From assembly GCF_018390595.1 (NCBI RefSeq), contig NZ_JAHBAV010000038.1:1-35667 (forward strand): DNA of 35,667 nucleotides. Direction: 5' to 3'. The position numbers were made by a program, and so were the translations under genes. This stretch comes from Dietzia massiliensis. Its GTDB lineage: Bacteria > Actinomycetota > Actinomycetes > Mycobacteriales > Mycobacteriaceae. The notes beneath the pieces are model-generated. The model made no database searches. It had not been told where the DNA came from and saw nothing but the letters and a program-made list of their open reading frames with translations. This document shows positions 24,854 to 34,126 of this stretch, one piece after another (position 1 is the stretch's first letter; every line of letters starts with the position of its first letter).

Positions 24854-26350
24854 TCACAGCTTTCCCTGGACATTGGCCAGCATCCATTTGACGATCTTGA
24901 TGTCGCGCGGCTTGCGCGTCATGGTCATGAGGTTCAGCGGCGCCGAGAACTTCTGCGCGGTGATGGCCTTGGGACGCGCGAACTCACGCAGACCGTCGGC
25001 ACCGTGGATGCGGCCGAAGCCCGAGTCCCCGGAACCGCCGAACGGCAGAGCGGGGATGCCGGCAAAGGCGAGGAACGAGTTGATCGACACCATTCCCACA
25101 TCGAGCTTCTCGGCCAGCGCCAGGCCACGCCTGCGGTCGCCGGTGAAGATCGACCCGCCCAGCCCGTAGCTGGTGGCATTGGCCTTCTCCACGCCCTCCT
25201 CCAGGTCCACGACCGGGTTGATGACCACGGTCGGGCCGAAGGTCTCCTCCGTGACCGCGCTCGAATCCTCGGGAACGTCGACCAGCACCACCGGCTCGAC
25301 GAGCTTCTCGCCCACCGAGTCCTCGCCGCCGACGACGGCCTTGCCACCGCGGGATATCGCATCCTCGACGTGCCGGCGGATGATGTCGACCTGCGCCGGT
25401 AGCGTCATGGGCCCGTAGCTCGAGGTGATCGAGCTGCCGGGCGTCAGCGCGCGGACCCTGGCGGTGAACTTGCCGACGAACGCGTCCTTGACGTCCTCGT
25501 GGACGTAGATCCGCTCGACGCCAGCGCAGGTCTGACCGGCGTTGCCCATCGCGCCGAACACCGCCTGGTCTGCGGCCGCATCGAGATCGGCGTCCCTGTC
25601 CACCAACAGCGCGTCCTTGCCGCCCCCCTCGATGACGACAGGCGTCAGTGTCTCCGCGCACGCGGCCATGACCTTACGACCCGTCGCGGCGGAACCGGTG
25701 AAGGCCAGCTTGTCGACCCCCGCCCTGCACAGTGCGTTACCCGTCGAGCCGTCGCCGGTGATCGTCTGGATCAGCGGCTGGGACGCCCCGAGCGAATCCC
25801 ACACCTCGGCGAGCCACACCCCGACACCCGGAGTGAGCTCGCTCGGCTTGAACACGACCGCGTTGCCGGCAGCCATCGCGTAGGACAGGGTGCCCATCGG
25901 GGTGAACACCGGGTAGTTCCACGGACCGATGGCCCCGACCACCCCGTAGGGCTGGTACTCGACGTACGCGGCCTGGTTCGCCATCAGCAACCCGGCCGAG
26001 ACCGCGCGTCGACGCAGCACCTTGTCCGCGTTCTTGGCCGCCCACTCCAGATGGCTGACGGCGAGCATCACCTCCAGCGTCGCGTCCTCGTCCGGCTTGC
26101 CGGTCTCAGCGGAGATCAGCGACGCCAATTCCTGGGCGCGGGAGGAGATGGCACGCTTGTACTCCAGCAGCCACGCCCGGCGACCCCGCGGGCCCTGGCC
26201 GCGCCACCAGCGCGCGGCGGCCCGCGCCCGCTCCACGGCCAGGCCGACCTCCTCGGGCCCCGCGATCGGATACTCGGCGAGGACGGTTCCGTCGCGGGGG
26301 TCCAGGCTCGCGAAGGAGGGTCCCGTCTTGTCGGGCTCGGTGGTGGTCAT
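24854..26350 (-). CDS. NAD(P)-dependent aldehyde dehydrogenase
   Basis: A 498-residue aldehyde dehydrogenase superfamily enzyme. 'GAIGPWNYPVFTPMGTLSYAMAAGNAVVFKPSELTP' in overlapping segments forms the cofactor site (about 138-172). 'FTGSAATGRKV' is the Rossmann loop, 'VIEGGGKDALLV' holds the general-base Glu and 'GNAGQTCAGVERIYV' the catalytic Cys. 'EETFGPTVVINPV' and 'LPFGGSGDSGFGRIHGADGL' complete the fold. It would oxidise an aldehyde to the acid for the acyl-CoA ligase three genes later. GGGGAG about 7 bases before the ATG is a good ribosome binding site. The unit starts here; an AT-rich 16-base palindromic motif precedes it. Confidence 0.93.
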   Translation of the reverse strand: MTTTEPDKTGPSFASLDPRDGTVLAEYPIAGPEEVGLAVERARAAARWWRGQGPRGRRAWLLEYKRAISSRAQELASLISAETGKPDEDATLEVMLAVSHLEWAAKNADKVLRRRAVSAGLLMANQAAYVEYQPYGVVGAIGPWNYPVFTPMGTLSYAMAAGNAVVFKPSELTPGVGVWLAEVWDSLGASQPLIQTITGDGSTGNALCRAGVDKLAFTGSAATGRKVMAACAETLTPVVIEGGGKDALLVDRDADLDAAADQAVFGAMGNAGQTCAGVERIYVHEDVKDAFVGKFTARVRALTPGSSITSSYGPMTLPAQVDIIRRHVEDAISRGGKAVVGGEDSVGEKLVEPVVLVDVPEDSSAVTEETFGPTVVINPVVDLEEGVEKANATSYGLGGSIFTGDRRRGLALAEKLDVGMVSINSFLAFAGIPALPFGGSGDSGFGRIHGADGLREFARPKAITAQKFSAPLNLMTMTRKPRDIKIVKWMLANVQGKL

Positions 26351-26369
26351 GTGCGTCTCCCCGGTTCAG

Positions 26370-26385
26370 ATCACATATATTTGAT
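26370..26385. promoter_or_regulatory. AT-rich palindromic motif before the aldehyde dehydrogenase operon
   Basis: ATCACATATATTTGAT is an interrupted palindrome (ATCA-n-ATATAT-n-TGAT) standing out in GC-rich DNA, 20 bases upstream of the operon start. On the minus strand it may contain the -10 element (AATATATG). The same ATATAT-n-TGAT half appears before the GntR gene at 20585-20595. Confidence 0.5.
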
Positions 26386-26451
26386 GCAGCGTCAGTGATG
26401 TGGGCCACACTAGTGGACCGGGGCGGATCTCGGTACCGGCCCAAGGAATCT

Positions 26452-26706
26452 CCCGACCGGAACGAGAAGAAGACCCTTCGGCACGTGGCGCGTCACGCCG
26501 ACACCTGGCACTCGTTCGTCGACGTGGAGACGTACCGCCATGGGTCCGAGGTGCTCGCACGGCACTGCGCGGACGACGGGCGCGACCCGGCCGAGATCGA
26601 ACGATCCACGGAGATCGGCGGCCCCAGCACCCCTGACGAGGCCCGACGGATGGCCGACGCGCTGCACCCGGAGGGCCCGGCCTCCGCGGATCCGGATTCC
26701 GGGTAG
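26452..26706 (+). pseudogene. Remnant of a luciferase-like (LLM, F420/flavin-type) oxidoreductase
   Basis: About 80 residues resemble the C-terminal third of luciferase-like monooxygenase family proteins. The match 'EKKTLRHVARHADTWHSF' corresponds to the family's 'GGGGEKKTLRxVARxADxWH', and 'LARHCADDGRDPAEIERSTEI' to the following helix. 'DEARRMADAL' also fits. The glycine-rich loop before 'EKKTL' is degraded (SPDRN), the TIM-barrel N-terminal two thirds are absent, and the last 'GV' strand is replaced by a Pro-rich tail. No plausible start serves it. I call it a decayed gene. It is divergent from the aldehyde dehydrogenase operon. Confidence 0.7.
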
Positions 26707-26774
26707 CGGACGTGGGCCACAACGGCGGGCGGCCGGCGACAGCCGAGGGCGGAGCCCCGGGCCGGGCACGCCCC

Positions 26775-27023
26775 TCAGCTCGCCCGGACCGCCCTGTCGA
26801 CCCGCCGCCACGTGCGGAAGGTGAACCACGAGATGACCAGCATGAGCACCAGGACCAGCGAGGCGAAGATCGACGGTCGCCCGGTGAGGATCAGGCCCAC
26901 CGCGTTGACCAGCGCGAGCACGGTGAAGAAGGCGACGAACCCGCCGATCACCTCCAGGCGCTGACGGGAGGCCAGCGCGTCCGAGCCACGGCGACCCCGG
27001 ACCACCCGGTCACTGCGCGCCAC
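26775..27023 (-). CDS. Small membrane protein of the sugar ABC transporter operon
   Basis: An 82-residue protein from a GTG at 27023, five bases after the permease stop. It has a basic N-terminus (VARSDRVVRGRRGSDAL), two hydrophobic helices (VIGGFVAFFTVLALVNAVGLILTG and IFASLVLVLMLVISWF, given as segments around 30-50 and 54-70) and a basic end (TWRRVDRAVRAS). It has no known domain that I recognise. In the corynebacterial trehalose (tus) locus a small membrane protein gene also follows the second permease gene, as I recall, and the maltose system has MusI. By position this may be an accessory subunit of the importer. A longer upstream frame exists but overlaps the permease antisense-like and is not coding. 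Confidence 0.65.
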   Translation of the reverse strand: MARSDRVVRGRRGSDALASRQRLEVIGGFVAFFTVLALVNAVGLILTGRPSIFASLVLVLMLVISWFTFRTWRRVDRAVRAS

Positions 27024-27028
27024 GGCGA

Positions 27029-27976
27029 TCAGCTCTTGAGGCCGCCGGCGGTGAGGCCGGAGATGATCCGCCGCTGGAAGAGCAGCACCATGATCACCAG
27101 CGGCACGGTGACGAGCGCGCCGGCGGCCATGATCGCCGCGTGCGGCGGGATGTAGGGGTTGACACCGGAGAAGCGGGCGATCGCCACGGTGACGGGCTCG
27201 GTCGCGGTGGTGGACAGCTGCTGCGAGAGGATGAATTCGTTCCACGTGATGATGAACGCCAGGATCGCGGTGGTGAACAGCGCGGGCGCCGCGAGCGGCA
27301 GGATGATCTTGATGAACGCCTGACCGCGGGTGGCGCCGTCGACGCGGGCGGCCTCCTCGAGCTCCCACGGCAGGTCGTTGAAGAACGACGTCAGCGTGTA
27401 GATCGTCAACGGCAGCGCGAACGAGATGTTGGGGATGATGAGCGCCTGGTAGGTGCCGATCCAGCCGATATCGGTGAACAGCTGGAACAGCGGCGTGACC
27501 AGGGCGACGCCGGGGAACATCGACGCGGCGAGGATGAGACCGGTGACGAAGAATTTGCCGCGGAAGTCGACCCGGGCGAGCGCGTAGGCGGTGAACACGC
27601 CGAAGGTCAGGGCGAGCGCGGTGGTGACGGAGCTGATGATCACCGAGTTGATGATCGCGCCCAGGAAGTTGTTGCCGCCGTCCGTGGACAGTGCCTCGCG
27701 GAAGTTGTCCAGCGTGACGTTCGACGGCAGCGGGCTGGCGGAGAACACGAACCTGTTGTCGCGGAACGCCGTGACGAGCATCCAGTAGAAAGGCGCGAGT
27801 CCCCAGATGAGGATGAGCAGGGCGCCGACGTAGGTGCCCGCGGTGCGGCCGAGGGGCTTGCGCGGGGGCTTGAGGTCCCGGTCGTCGGGACGTCGGTGGG
27901 GGCCGGAGGTCGACGACGACGAGGTGGTCGTCGGCGTGGCCGGCGAGGTGCTGTGGTCAGGCACTCGGTGGCTCAC
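27029..27976 (-). CDS. Sugar ABC transporter permease, second subunit (SugB/TusG-like)
   Basis: A 315-residue inner-membrane permease. After a disordered Ser/Thr/Pro N-terminus, six helices run from about residue 50. The cytoplasmic EAA loop is 'ELEEAARVDGATRGQAFIKIILPLAAPAL' in segments near residue 220, the contact site for the ATPase. The C-terminal 'LLFQRRIISGLTAGGLKS' is the classic end of MalG-type permeases. GTG at 27976 is preceded by AGGAGG and overlaps the first permease's TGA (GTGA), so the two are coupled. It forms the channel with the neighbouring permease. Confidence 0.92.
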   Translation of the reverse strand: MSHRVPDHSTSPATPTTTSSSSTSGPHRRPDDRDLKPPRKPLGRTAGTYVGALLILIWGLAPFYWMLVTAFRDNRFVFSASPLPSNVTLDNFREALSTDGGNNFLGAIINSVIISSVTTALALTFGVFTAYALARVDFRGKFFVTGLILAASMFPGVALVTPLFQLFTDIGWIGTYQALIIPNISFALPLTIYTLTSFFNDLPWELEEAARVDGATRGQAFIKIILPLAAPALFTTAILAFIITWNEFILSQQLSTTATEPVTVAIARFSGVNPYIPPHAAIMAAGALVTVPLVIMVLLFQRRIISGLTAGGLKS

Positions 27977-28959
27977 CGGATCTCCTCCTTCTTGCCTGTG
28001 CGATCTTCCACGACGTTCGCGCCGAGGAACTTCACCATGATGTACGCGACGGCGAAGACCAGCAGGAACACGAGTGTCGAGATCGCGGAGGCGCTGTTGA
28101 AGTTGCCCATCCTCATCTCGTTGACCACGAGCATCGACACGGTCGCGGTGGGCGAGTTGGAGTTCGCCGAGACCAGGATGACGGGCAGGTCGTACATGCG
28201 CAGCGCGTCGAGCGTGCGGAACAGGATCGCGACCATGAGCGCGGGCCGGACCAGCGGCAGGGTGATGCGGACGAACTGCTGCCACCGGGAGGCGCCGTCG
28301 ACGCGGGCCGCCTCGTAGACGTCCCCGGGGATCATCTGCAGTCCGGCCAGGATGAGCAGGGCCATGAACGGCGCGGTCTTCCACACGTCGGCGACGATGA
28401 TGGCCACACGGGCGTAGAAGGGGTCGGTGGTCCAGGCGATGTTCGTGCCGAGGATCGTGTTGGCGATGCCGTTCGGGTCGAAGATGAACGCCCACAGCTT
28501 GGCGGTGACGGCGGTGGGGATCGCCCAGGGGACGAGCACCGCGGCCCGCAGGAGGGAGCGGCCCCAGATGCTCTTGCCCATGATGACGGCCATCGCGAAG
28601 CCGAGCACGGTCTCGAGCGAGACCGTGGTGACCGTGAAGAACAGGGTGTTGCCCATGGCGGGCCAGAAGTCGGTGGCCGAGACGCCGTCGGGGCAGGTGA
28701 CGGTGCCGCCGCCGGGGGCCGGGCAGGCCTGCGTGAGCCAGTAGAGGTAGTGCTGGAAGCCGGCGAACCCGCCGGAGGTGAACATCCCGGTGGCGGGGTC
28801 GAGCCCGCGGTCGGCCATGAAGGACAGGTACACCGCGCGGACGATCGGGTAGCCGATCACCACCGCGAGGATGATCAGGGCGGGGCCCACCATCCACACC
28901 GGTCGCCAGTCGAATTTCTTCGCCACCAGTGGAGCCTGGGACTTCTCGCTCGTCGTCAT
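27973..28959 (-). CDS. Sugar ABC transporter permease, first subunit (SugA/TusF-like)
   Basis: A 328-residue MalF-type permease. The ATG at 28959 gives 'MTTSEKSQAPLVAKKFDWRP' followed by the first helix (VGPALIILAVVIGYPIVRAVYLSF). A periplasmic loop with two cysteines (ACPAPGGGTVTCPDG, about residues 78-92) precedes 'FWPAMGNTLFFTV', a MalF-family signature. The EAA loop is 'YEAARVDGASRWQQFVRITLPLVRPAL' in segments near 215-241. It lies about 100 bases downstream of the binding-protein gene and overlaps the second permease by four bases. Confidence 0.92.
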   Translation of the reverse strand: MTTSEKSQAPLVAKKFDWRPVWMVGPALIILAVVIGYPIVRAVYLSFMADRGLDPATGMFTSGGFAGFQHYLYWLTQACPAPGGGTVTCPDGVSATDFWPAMGNTLFFTVTTVSLETVLGFAMAVIMGKSIWGRSLLRAAVLVPWAIPTAVTAKLWAFIFDPNGIANTILGTNIAWTTDPFYARVAIIVADVWKTAPFMALLILAGLQMIPGDVYEAARVDGASRWQQFVRITLPLVRPALMVAILFRTLDALRMYDLPVILVSANSNSPTATVSMLVVNEMRMGNFNSASAISTLVFLLVFAVAYIMVKFLGANVVEDRTGKKEEIR

Positions 28960-29059
28960 CTCGCCGCTTCCTCGCCGGGTGCGCCACACCCTGTCACGGA
29001 GACCGCTGGGCCCCGGGCTCGCACCCGGGGCCCATCGGCCGTTGTTCAGAGAGGGCCCG

Positions 29060-30328
29060 TCACTGAGCCTGTTCGATCGCGGCGCTCATGTCGGTGAGCG
29101 CCTGCTCGACGGTCTTCTCGCCCTTCAGGGCCGCGAAGGTGTTGTCCTGGATGGCCTTCGACAGAGCCGGGTAGAACGGCGAGACCGGGCGCGGCTCGGC
29201 GTTGTCCAGGGCGGCCTTGAGGGCCTCCATGTACGGGAACTGCTCCTGCAGCGCGGCGTCGTCGTAGATCGAGGACAGCACCGGCGGGAAGGACTCCTGC
29301 GCGAAGCCCATCTGGACGTCCTCGGAGATGAGGAACTCGAGGAACGCCTTGGCCGTGGCCTTGTTCTCGGAGTAGACGTTGATGCCGTTGTTGTAGCCGC
29401 CGAGCACGGACTTGCCCGGACCGTCCGGGCCGAGGATCGGCGCGACGTCGAACTTGTCCACGACCTCCGAGGTCGGGTCGGTCTGGCCCGAGTCGTACAT
29501 GTACGGCCAGTTGTAGGCGTACATGGTGCGGCCGCCCAGGAAGGCCTGCGCGGTCTGCTCCTCCGTGAAGCTGTCTGACTTCATGGCGATGACGTCGTTC
29601 TTGTACGCGTCGACCAGGGCCGTGAGGCCGGCGCGGGTCTCCTCGCTGTCCAGCTCGGGGGTCTGGCCGTCGTCGCCGACGATCCTGCCGCCCCAGCTGT
29701 GGATGAACTGCGTGGCCGCGACGGTCAGGCCCTCGTACTGCTTGAGCTGCAGGTTGACGCAGTCGATGGCGGCCTCGACGGCAGCGCCGCAGGACTCGAC
29801 GAGCTCGCCCCAGTTGGCGGGGGCCTCCGGCTGCAGGTCGGTGCGGTAGTAGAGCAGCTGCGCGTTGGTGTTCTGCGGCACCGCGTAGAGGGTGTCGTTG
29901 TAGGTCGCCGAGTCGACGGCGGCCTCGATCAGCCCGCTGGTGTCGACCTCGGTCTCACCCTCGATCGGCTGGAGCCAGCCGTTGGCCGCGAAGTACGCGG
30001 TGTCGGTGACGTCGAGCGCGAACACGTCGTACTCGCCGCTCTCCGTCTGCAGCGACTGCACGAGGGTGTCGCGCTGACCGTCCTGCTCGGCGGGGAGCTC
30101 GTGGAGGGTGACCTCCTGGTCGGGGTTCTCCGCGTTCCACTGTTCGATGACGGGGCGCAGCTTGTCCGTGTCGTTGCTGCCCATCGCGAAGGTGATGGGG
30201 CCGACGCCGGAGGTGCCGGAGCTCGCCTGTTCGCTGTCCTCCCCGCCCCCGGAGGAACAACCCGCGGCGACCACCGCGACGATGGAGGCGGCCGTCGCCG
30301 CCTTGAGGAACCTGCCGTGAACGGCCAT
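29060..30328 (-). CDS. Sugar-binding lipoprotein of the ABC importer (LpqY/TusE-like)
   Basis: A 422-residue extracellular solute-binding protein. The ATG at 30328 gives a lipoprotein signal with 'VVAAGC' and lipidated Cys24. The mature protein matches family 1 solute-binding proteins. 'YDVFALDVTDTAYFAANGWLQPI', 'LYAVPQNTNAQLLYYRTDL' and 'FPPVLSSIYDDAALQEQFPYMEALKAALDNAEPRPVSPFYPALS' (in segments) resemble the same stretches of mycobacterial LpqY as I remember them. LpqY and TusE bind trehalose, released when mycolates are built into the envelope; maltose-type ligands are an alternative. A gap of 240 bases separates it from the upstream ATPase gene, so it may have its own promoter. Confidence 0.9.
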   Translation of the reverse strand: MAVHGRFLKAATAASIVAVVAAGCSSGGGEDSEQASSGTSGVGPITFAMGSNDTDKLRPVIEQWNAENPDQEVTLHELPAEQDGQRDTLVQSLQTESGEYDVFALDVTDTAYFAANGWLQPIEGETEVDTSGLIEAAVDSATYNDTLYAVPQNTNAQLLYYRTDLQPEAPANWGELVESCGAAVEAAIDCVNLQLKQYEGLTVAATQFIHSWGGRIVGDDGQTPELDSEETRAGLTALVDAYKNDVIAMKSDSFTEEQTAQAFLGGRTMYAYNWPYMYDSGQTDPTSEVVDKFDVAPILGPDGPGKSVLGGYNNGINVYSENKATAKAFLEFLISEDVQMGFAQESFPPVLSSIYDDAALQEQFPYMEALKAALDNAEPRPVSPFYPALSKAIQDNTFAALKGEKTVEQALTDMSAAIEQAQ

Positions 30329-30568
30329 GCGCTCTCTCCTACTGTCGTGTCTCGACTCCCGTCGGCGCGCGCCGAGGGGCAGCTGATCGACGTCGACTGT
30401 GACGCGGATCTCACTGAGGACCTGCTGAGCGTAACCCACACGACGGCGGCGGCGCGGGACCACGGCGATCATCGGCCGCGTCGCTCGCTCCCGCCGTCAC
30501 GTGGGGTTCACGCAGGCGAGGTCACAGCGTTAACTGTAACAACAACAGATGTTGCGCCGCTTGACGGT
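30329..30568. promoter_or_regulatory. Gap between ATPase and binding-protein genes with candidate operators
   Basis: The 240-base gap contains an AT-richer island at 30525-30555 with GTTAACTGTAAC (30529-30540, GTTA-4-TAAC) and CAACAGATGTTG (30543-30554, 5-bp arms). These are plausible operator or promoter elements for the binding-protein/permease unit on the minus strand. A GTCACAGCGT sequence at 30521-30530 recurs as GCGTCACAGCGT near 31785. No gene is seen here. Confidence 0.35.
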
Positions 30569-31624
<1,056 letters not shown>

Positions 31625-31711
31625 GAGCGGGTCTTTCCCTTCACCGGCAGGAACGTGCCGGACGATCCGAGATAGAGGGTGGACACGACGACTGTAGCGG
31701 CCCGCGCCGGA

Positions 31712-31756
31712 GTTCACCGGCACTGCGCCCACAGTTCATCCGGACGTTCACCGGGC
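31712..31756. promoter_or_regulatory. GTTCACC-type direct repeats resembling a PHO box
   Basis: GTTCACCGG (31712), GTTCATCCGG (31734) and GTTCACCGG (31746) lie in one 45-base stretch between the divergent importer and phosphatase genes. The first two are 22 bases apart, two 11-base units, and the third is shifted by one base. Streptomyces PhoP binds direct repeat units of the form GTTCACC plus four bases. A phosphatase lies downstream on the plus strand, with TAGCGT (31783-31788) as a possible -10. Confidence 0.45.
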
Positions 31757-31830
31757 GCGTCCGTCCGGTGGTTCTGCGCACCTAGCGTCACAGCGTCCGT
31801 TGAGCCGTAGATGTCTTCAGGGAGACTCGA

Positions 31831-33972
31831 ATGTCCGTCCGCCGCCTGCTTCCGATCGCCACTCCGGGGATCTCCAACCGCCAGCACGTGACCTGTGTGT
31901 ACAAGTGTGGAGACCAGTGCGCCGCCCCGGTGCCGAACACCTCCGACAACGCCTACTTCGGCGACATCGCCACCGAGATCAGCCGCCGCGGGGCGCTCAA
32001 GGCCGCGGGCGTCGTGGCGCTGGCGGTGGGGGCCGCGCAGGCCCTGCCCGCGACCGCCGCCGCGCAGGGTTCCGGCACCACCGGTTCGCTCGGGGCCACC
32101 GGCTCGACCGGCGGCGCCACGATCGACACCGGCTTCACCCCGGTCGCGCCCAACAAGGCCGACGCTGTGACCGTCCCCGAGGGCTACTCCAGTGACGTCG
32201 TGATCCGCTGGGGCGACCCCGTGCTGCCCGGCGCCCCGGAGTTCGACTTCGAGAACCAGACCGCGGCCGCCCAGGCCATGCAGTACGGCTACAACTGCGA
32301 CCTCGCCGTGATGTTCCCGATAGACGACCGCGACGGCCGCTACCTGCTCACCGTCAACCACGAGTACACCACCGAGCCCACGATGTTCCGCGGCTACGAC
32401 TCCGCGGACCCGACCCGTGAGCAGGTCGAGATCGCCTGGGCTGCACACGGGCTGACAGTGGTCGAGCTGGCTACCCGCGCCTCCGACGGCGGCCTCGACC
32501 CTGTCATGGGCTCCTACAACCGGCGCATCACCGCCACCACCCCGTTCGAACTGCGCGGCCCCGCCGTCGGTCCCCTCACCCGGACCACCGCCGACCCGAC
32601 CGGCACGCGCGTCCGGGGCACGCTGAACAACTGCGCGGGCGGGCACACCCCGTGGGGCACCGTGCTCTCGGGCGAGGAGAACTTCAACCAGTACTTCGGC
32701 ACCTCCGGTTCGGTCGACACCGAGCGCCGCGCGCAGCTGAGCCGCTACGGCATCAGCGTCTCCCCCTCCGGCCGCCTGTGGGAGCGGTTCGACGACCGCT
32801 TCGACCTGGCGAAGGAGCCCAACGAGGTCAACCGCTTCGGCTACGTCGTCGAGGTCGATCCGTGGGATCCCGACTCGACGCCGGTCAAGCACTCGGCCAT
32901 GGGCCGCTTCAAGCACGAGGGCGCGAGCATCCACGTGACCGCCAACGGGACCGTCGTGGCCTACTCCGGTGACGACGAGCGCTTCGACTACCTCTACAAG
33001 TTCGTCTCCAGCCGCCGGATCGTCCCCGGCAACACGCGGGCGGCGCGCGCCGAGAACATGCGGATCCTGGACGAGGGCACCCTCTACGTGGCCACCTTCT
33101 CCGGCAACTCGCCCGCGTCCGAGATCGACGGCTCGGGCACGTTGCCGTCCGACGGCGCATTCGACGGTTCCGGCACCTGGATCCCGCTCATAACCGTCAA
33201 CGCCGACGGCAAGGCCGTCTCGCACGTCGACGGCATGACGCCCGAGCAGGTCGCCGTGCACACGCGTATGGCCGGCGACAAGGTCGGCGCCACCAAGATG
33301 GACCGGCCCGAGGACGTGGAGCCCAGCCCGACCACCGGCAAGGTGTACATGGCGCTGACCAACAACTCCCAGCGCGGCGGCACCGGCCGGGCCGCGGCCG
33401 ACGAGGCCAACCCCCGGCACAACAACAAGCACGGTCAGGTCGTGGAGATCACCGACGACCACGAAGGCACCACCTTCGGCTGGAACCTGCTGCTCGTCTG
33501 TGGTGATCCCGCCGAGGCCGATTCCTACTTCGGCGGCTTCGACAAGTCCAAGGTCAGCCCGATCTCGTGCCCGGACAACGTCGCGTTCGACCCCGCCGGC
33601 GGACTGTGGGTGTCGACGGACGGCAACGCACTCGGCTTCAACGACGGCCTCTACTCGGTGGCCACCGAGGGGCCGAACCGCGGCGAGACCAAGCTGTTCC
33701 TCACCGTCCCGATCGGGGCGGAGACCTGCGGTCCGCTGGTGTTCAAGGATCGCGCGATTGTCAACGTCCAGCACCCGGGCGAGATGGACGGCGCGTCGAT
33801 CGAGAACCCGGCCTCGCACTGGCCCGATGGCGGCGACTCCCAGCCGCGTCCGTCGACGGTCGTGGCCTGGCGCGACGGCTTCTCCGGCGGCACGGGCTCG
33901 CTCGGCTCGGGTTCCCTGGGCGGGGGTTCCCTGGGCTCGGGGTCGCTGCCGATGGGCTCGCTCGGCCGCTGA
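31831..33972 (+). CDS. PhoX-family (DUF839) alkaline phosphatase, Tat-exported
   Basis: A 713-residue secreted enzyme of the PhoX-like family. The N-terminus has 'HVTCVYKCGDQCAAPVPNTSDNAYFGD', with three cysteines spaced C-x3-C-x3-C. The Tat motif 'SRRGALKAAGVVALAVGAAQA' starts at residue 51. The body includes 'LLTVNHEYTTEPTMF', 'NNCAGGHTPWGTVLSGEENFNQYF', 'GRFKHEGASIHV', 'KMDRPEDVEPSP' and 'ISCPDNVAFDPAGGLWVSTDG', which are typical PhoX signatures with Glu/Asp metal ligands. PhoX enzymes use calcium and iron and release phosphate from esters. The protein ends in a Gly-Ser-Leu repeat (GSLGSGSLGGGSLGSGSL), perhaps a wall-facing linker. AGGGAGA precedes the ATG. Confidence 0.92.
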   Translation: MSVRRLLPIATPGISNRQHVTCVYKCGDQCAAPVPNTSDNAYFGDIATEISRRGALKAAGVVALAVGAAQALPATAAAQGSGTTGSLGATGSTGGATIDTGFTPVAPNKADAVTVPEGYSSDVVIRWGDPVLPGAPEFDFENQTAAAQAMQYGYNCDLAVMFPIDDRDGRYLLTVNHEYTTEPTMFRGYDSADPTREQVEIAWAAHGLTVVELATRASDGGLDPVMGSYNRRITATTPFELRGPAVGPLTRTTADPTGTRVRGTLNNCAGGHTPWGTVLSGEENFNQYFGTSGSVDTERRAQLSRYGISVSPSGRLWERFDDRFDLAKEPNEVNRFGYVVEVDPWDPDSTPVKHSAMGRFKHEGASIHVTANGTVVAYSGDDERFDYLYKFVSSRRIVPGNTRAARAENMRILDEGTLYVATFSGNSPASEIDGSGTLPSDGAFDGSGTWIPLITVNADGKAVSHVDGMTPEQVAVHTRMAGDKVGATKMDRPEDVEPSPTTGKVYMALTNNSQRGGTGRAAADEANPRHNNKHGQVVEITDDHEGTTFGWNLLLVCGDPAEADSYFGGFDKSKVSPISCPDNVAFDPAGGLWVSTDGNALGFNDGLYSVATEGPNRGETKLFLTVPIGAETCGPLVFKDRAIVNVQHPGEMDGASIENPASHWPDGGDSQPRPSTVVAWRDGFSGGTGSLGSGSLGGGSLGSGSLPMGSLGR

Positions 33973-34026
33973 CCCCGCCGCGCCCCGGAGCGTAGGCCTC
34001 TGACCCTGCGCACCGGGGCGTAGGCC
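33969..34026. repeat. Imperfect tandem duplication spanning the PhoX stop codon
   Basis: Two units begin CTGACCC (33969 and 34000) and end GCGTAGGCC (33990-33998 and 34018-34026). The first unit contains the actual stop codon. The middle parts differ by a few bases and a small length change. It lies just before the long inverted repeat at 34028-34092. Confidence 0.7.
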
Positions 34027-34027
34027 G

Positions 34028-34092
34028 CCGTCGAGAAGACCGTTTCGCACATTTCCACTCGGACAATGCGGGGCAAACGCTCTTCTCGACGG
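34028..34092. terminator. Long inverted repeat between convergent genes
   Basis: CCGTCGAGAAGA (34028-34039) pairs perfectly with TCTTCTCGACGG (34081-34092). After one mismatch CGTTT (34041-34045) pairs with AAACG (34075-34079). The loop is 29 bases. It sits between the PhoX stop and the hydrolase stop, so it may end transcription from both sides, though the loop is large and there is no T run. Confidence 0.6.
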
Positions 34093-34126
34093 GCCGGCGG
34101 ACAGGCGGGCAGGCGGGCGGCGCGGC

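Noticed and set aside
27029..28987. A 652-residue apparent fusion of permeases
   Set aside because: The first half is an out-of-frame shadow of the first permease; GTG at 27976 with a good ribosome binding site starts the real second permease.
31714..34050. Long minus-strand frame opposite the PhoX gene
   Set aside because: No motifs; PhoX on the plus strand has a Tat signal and conserved active-site segments.
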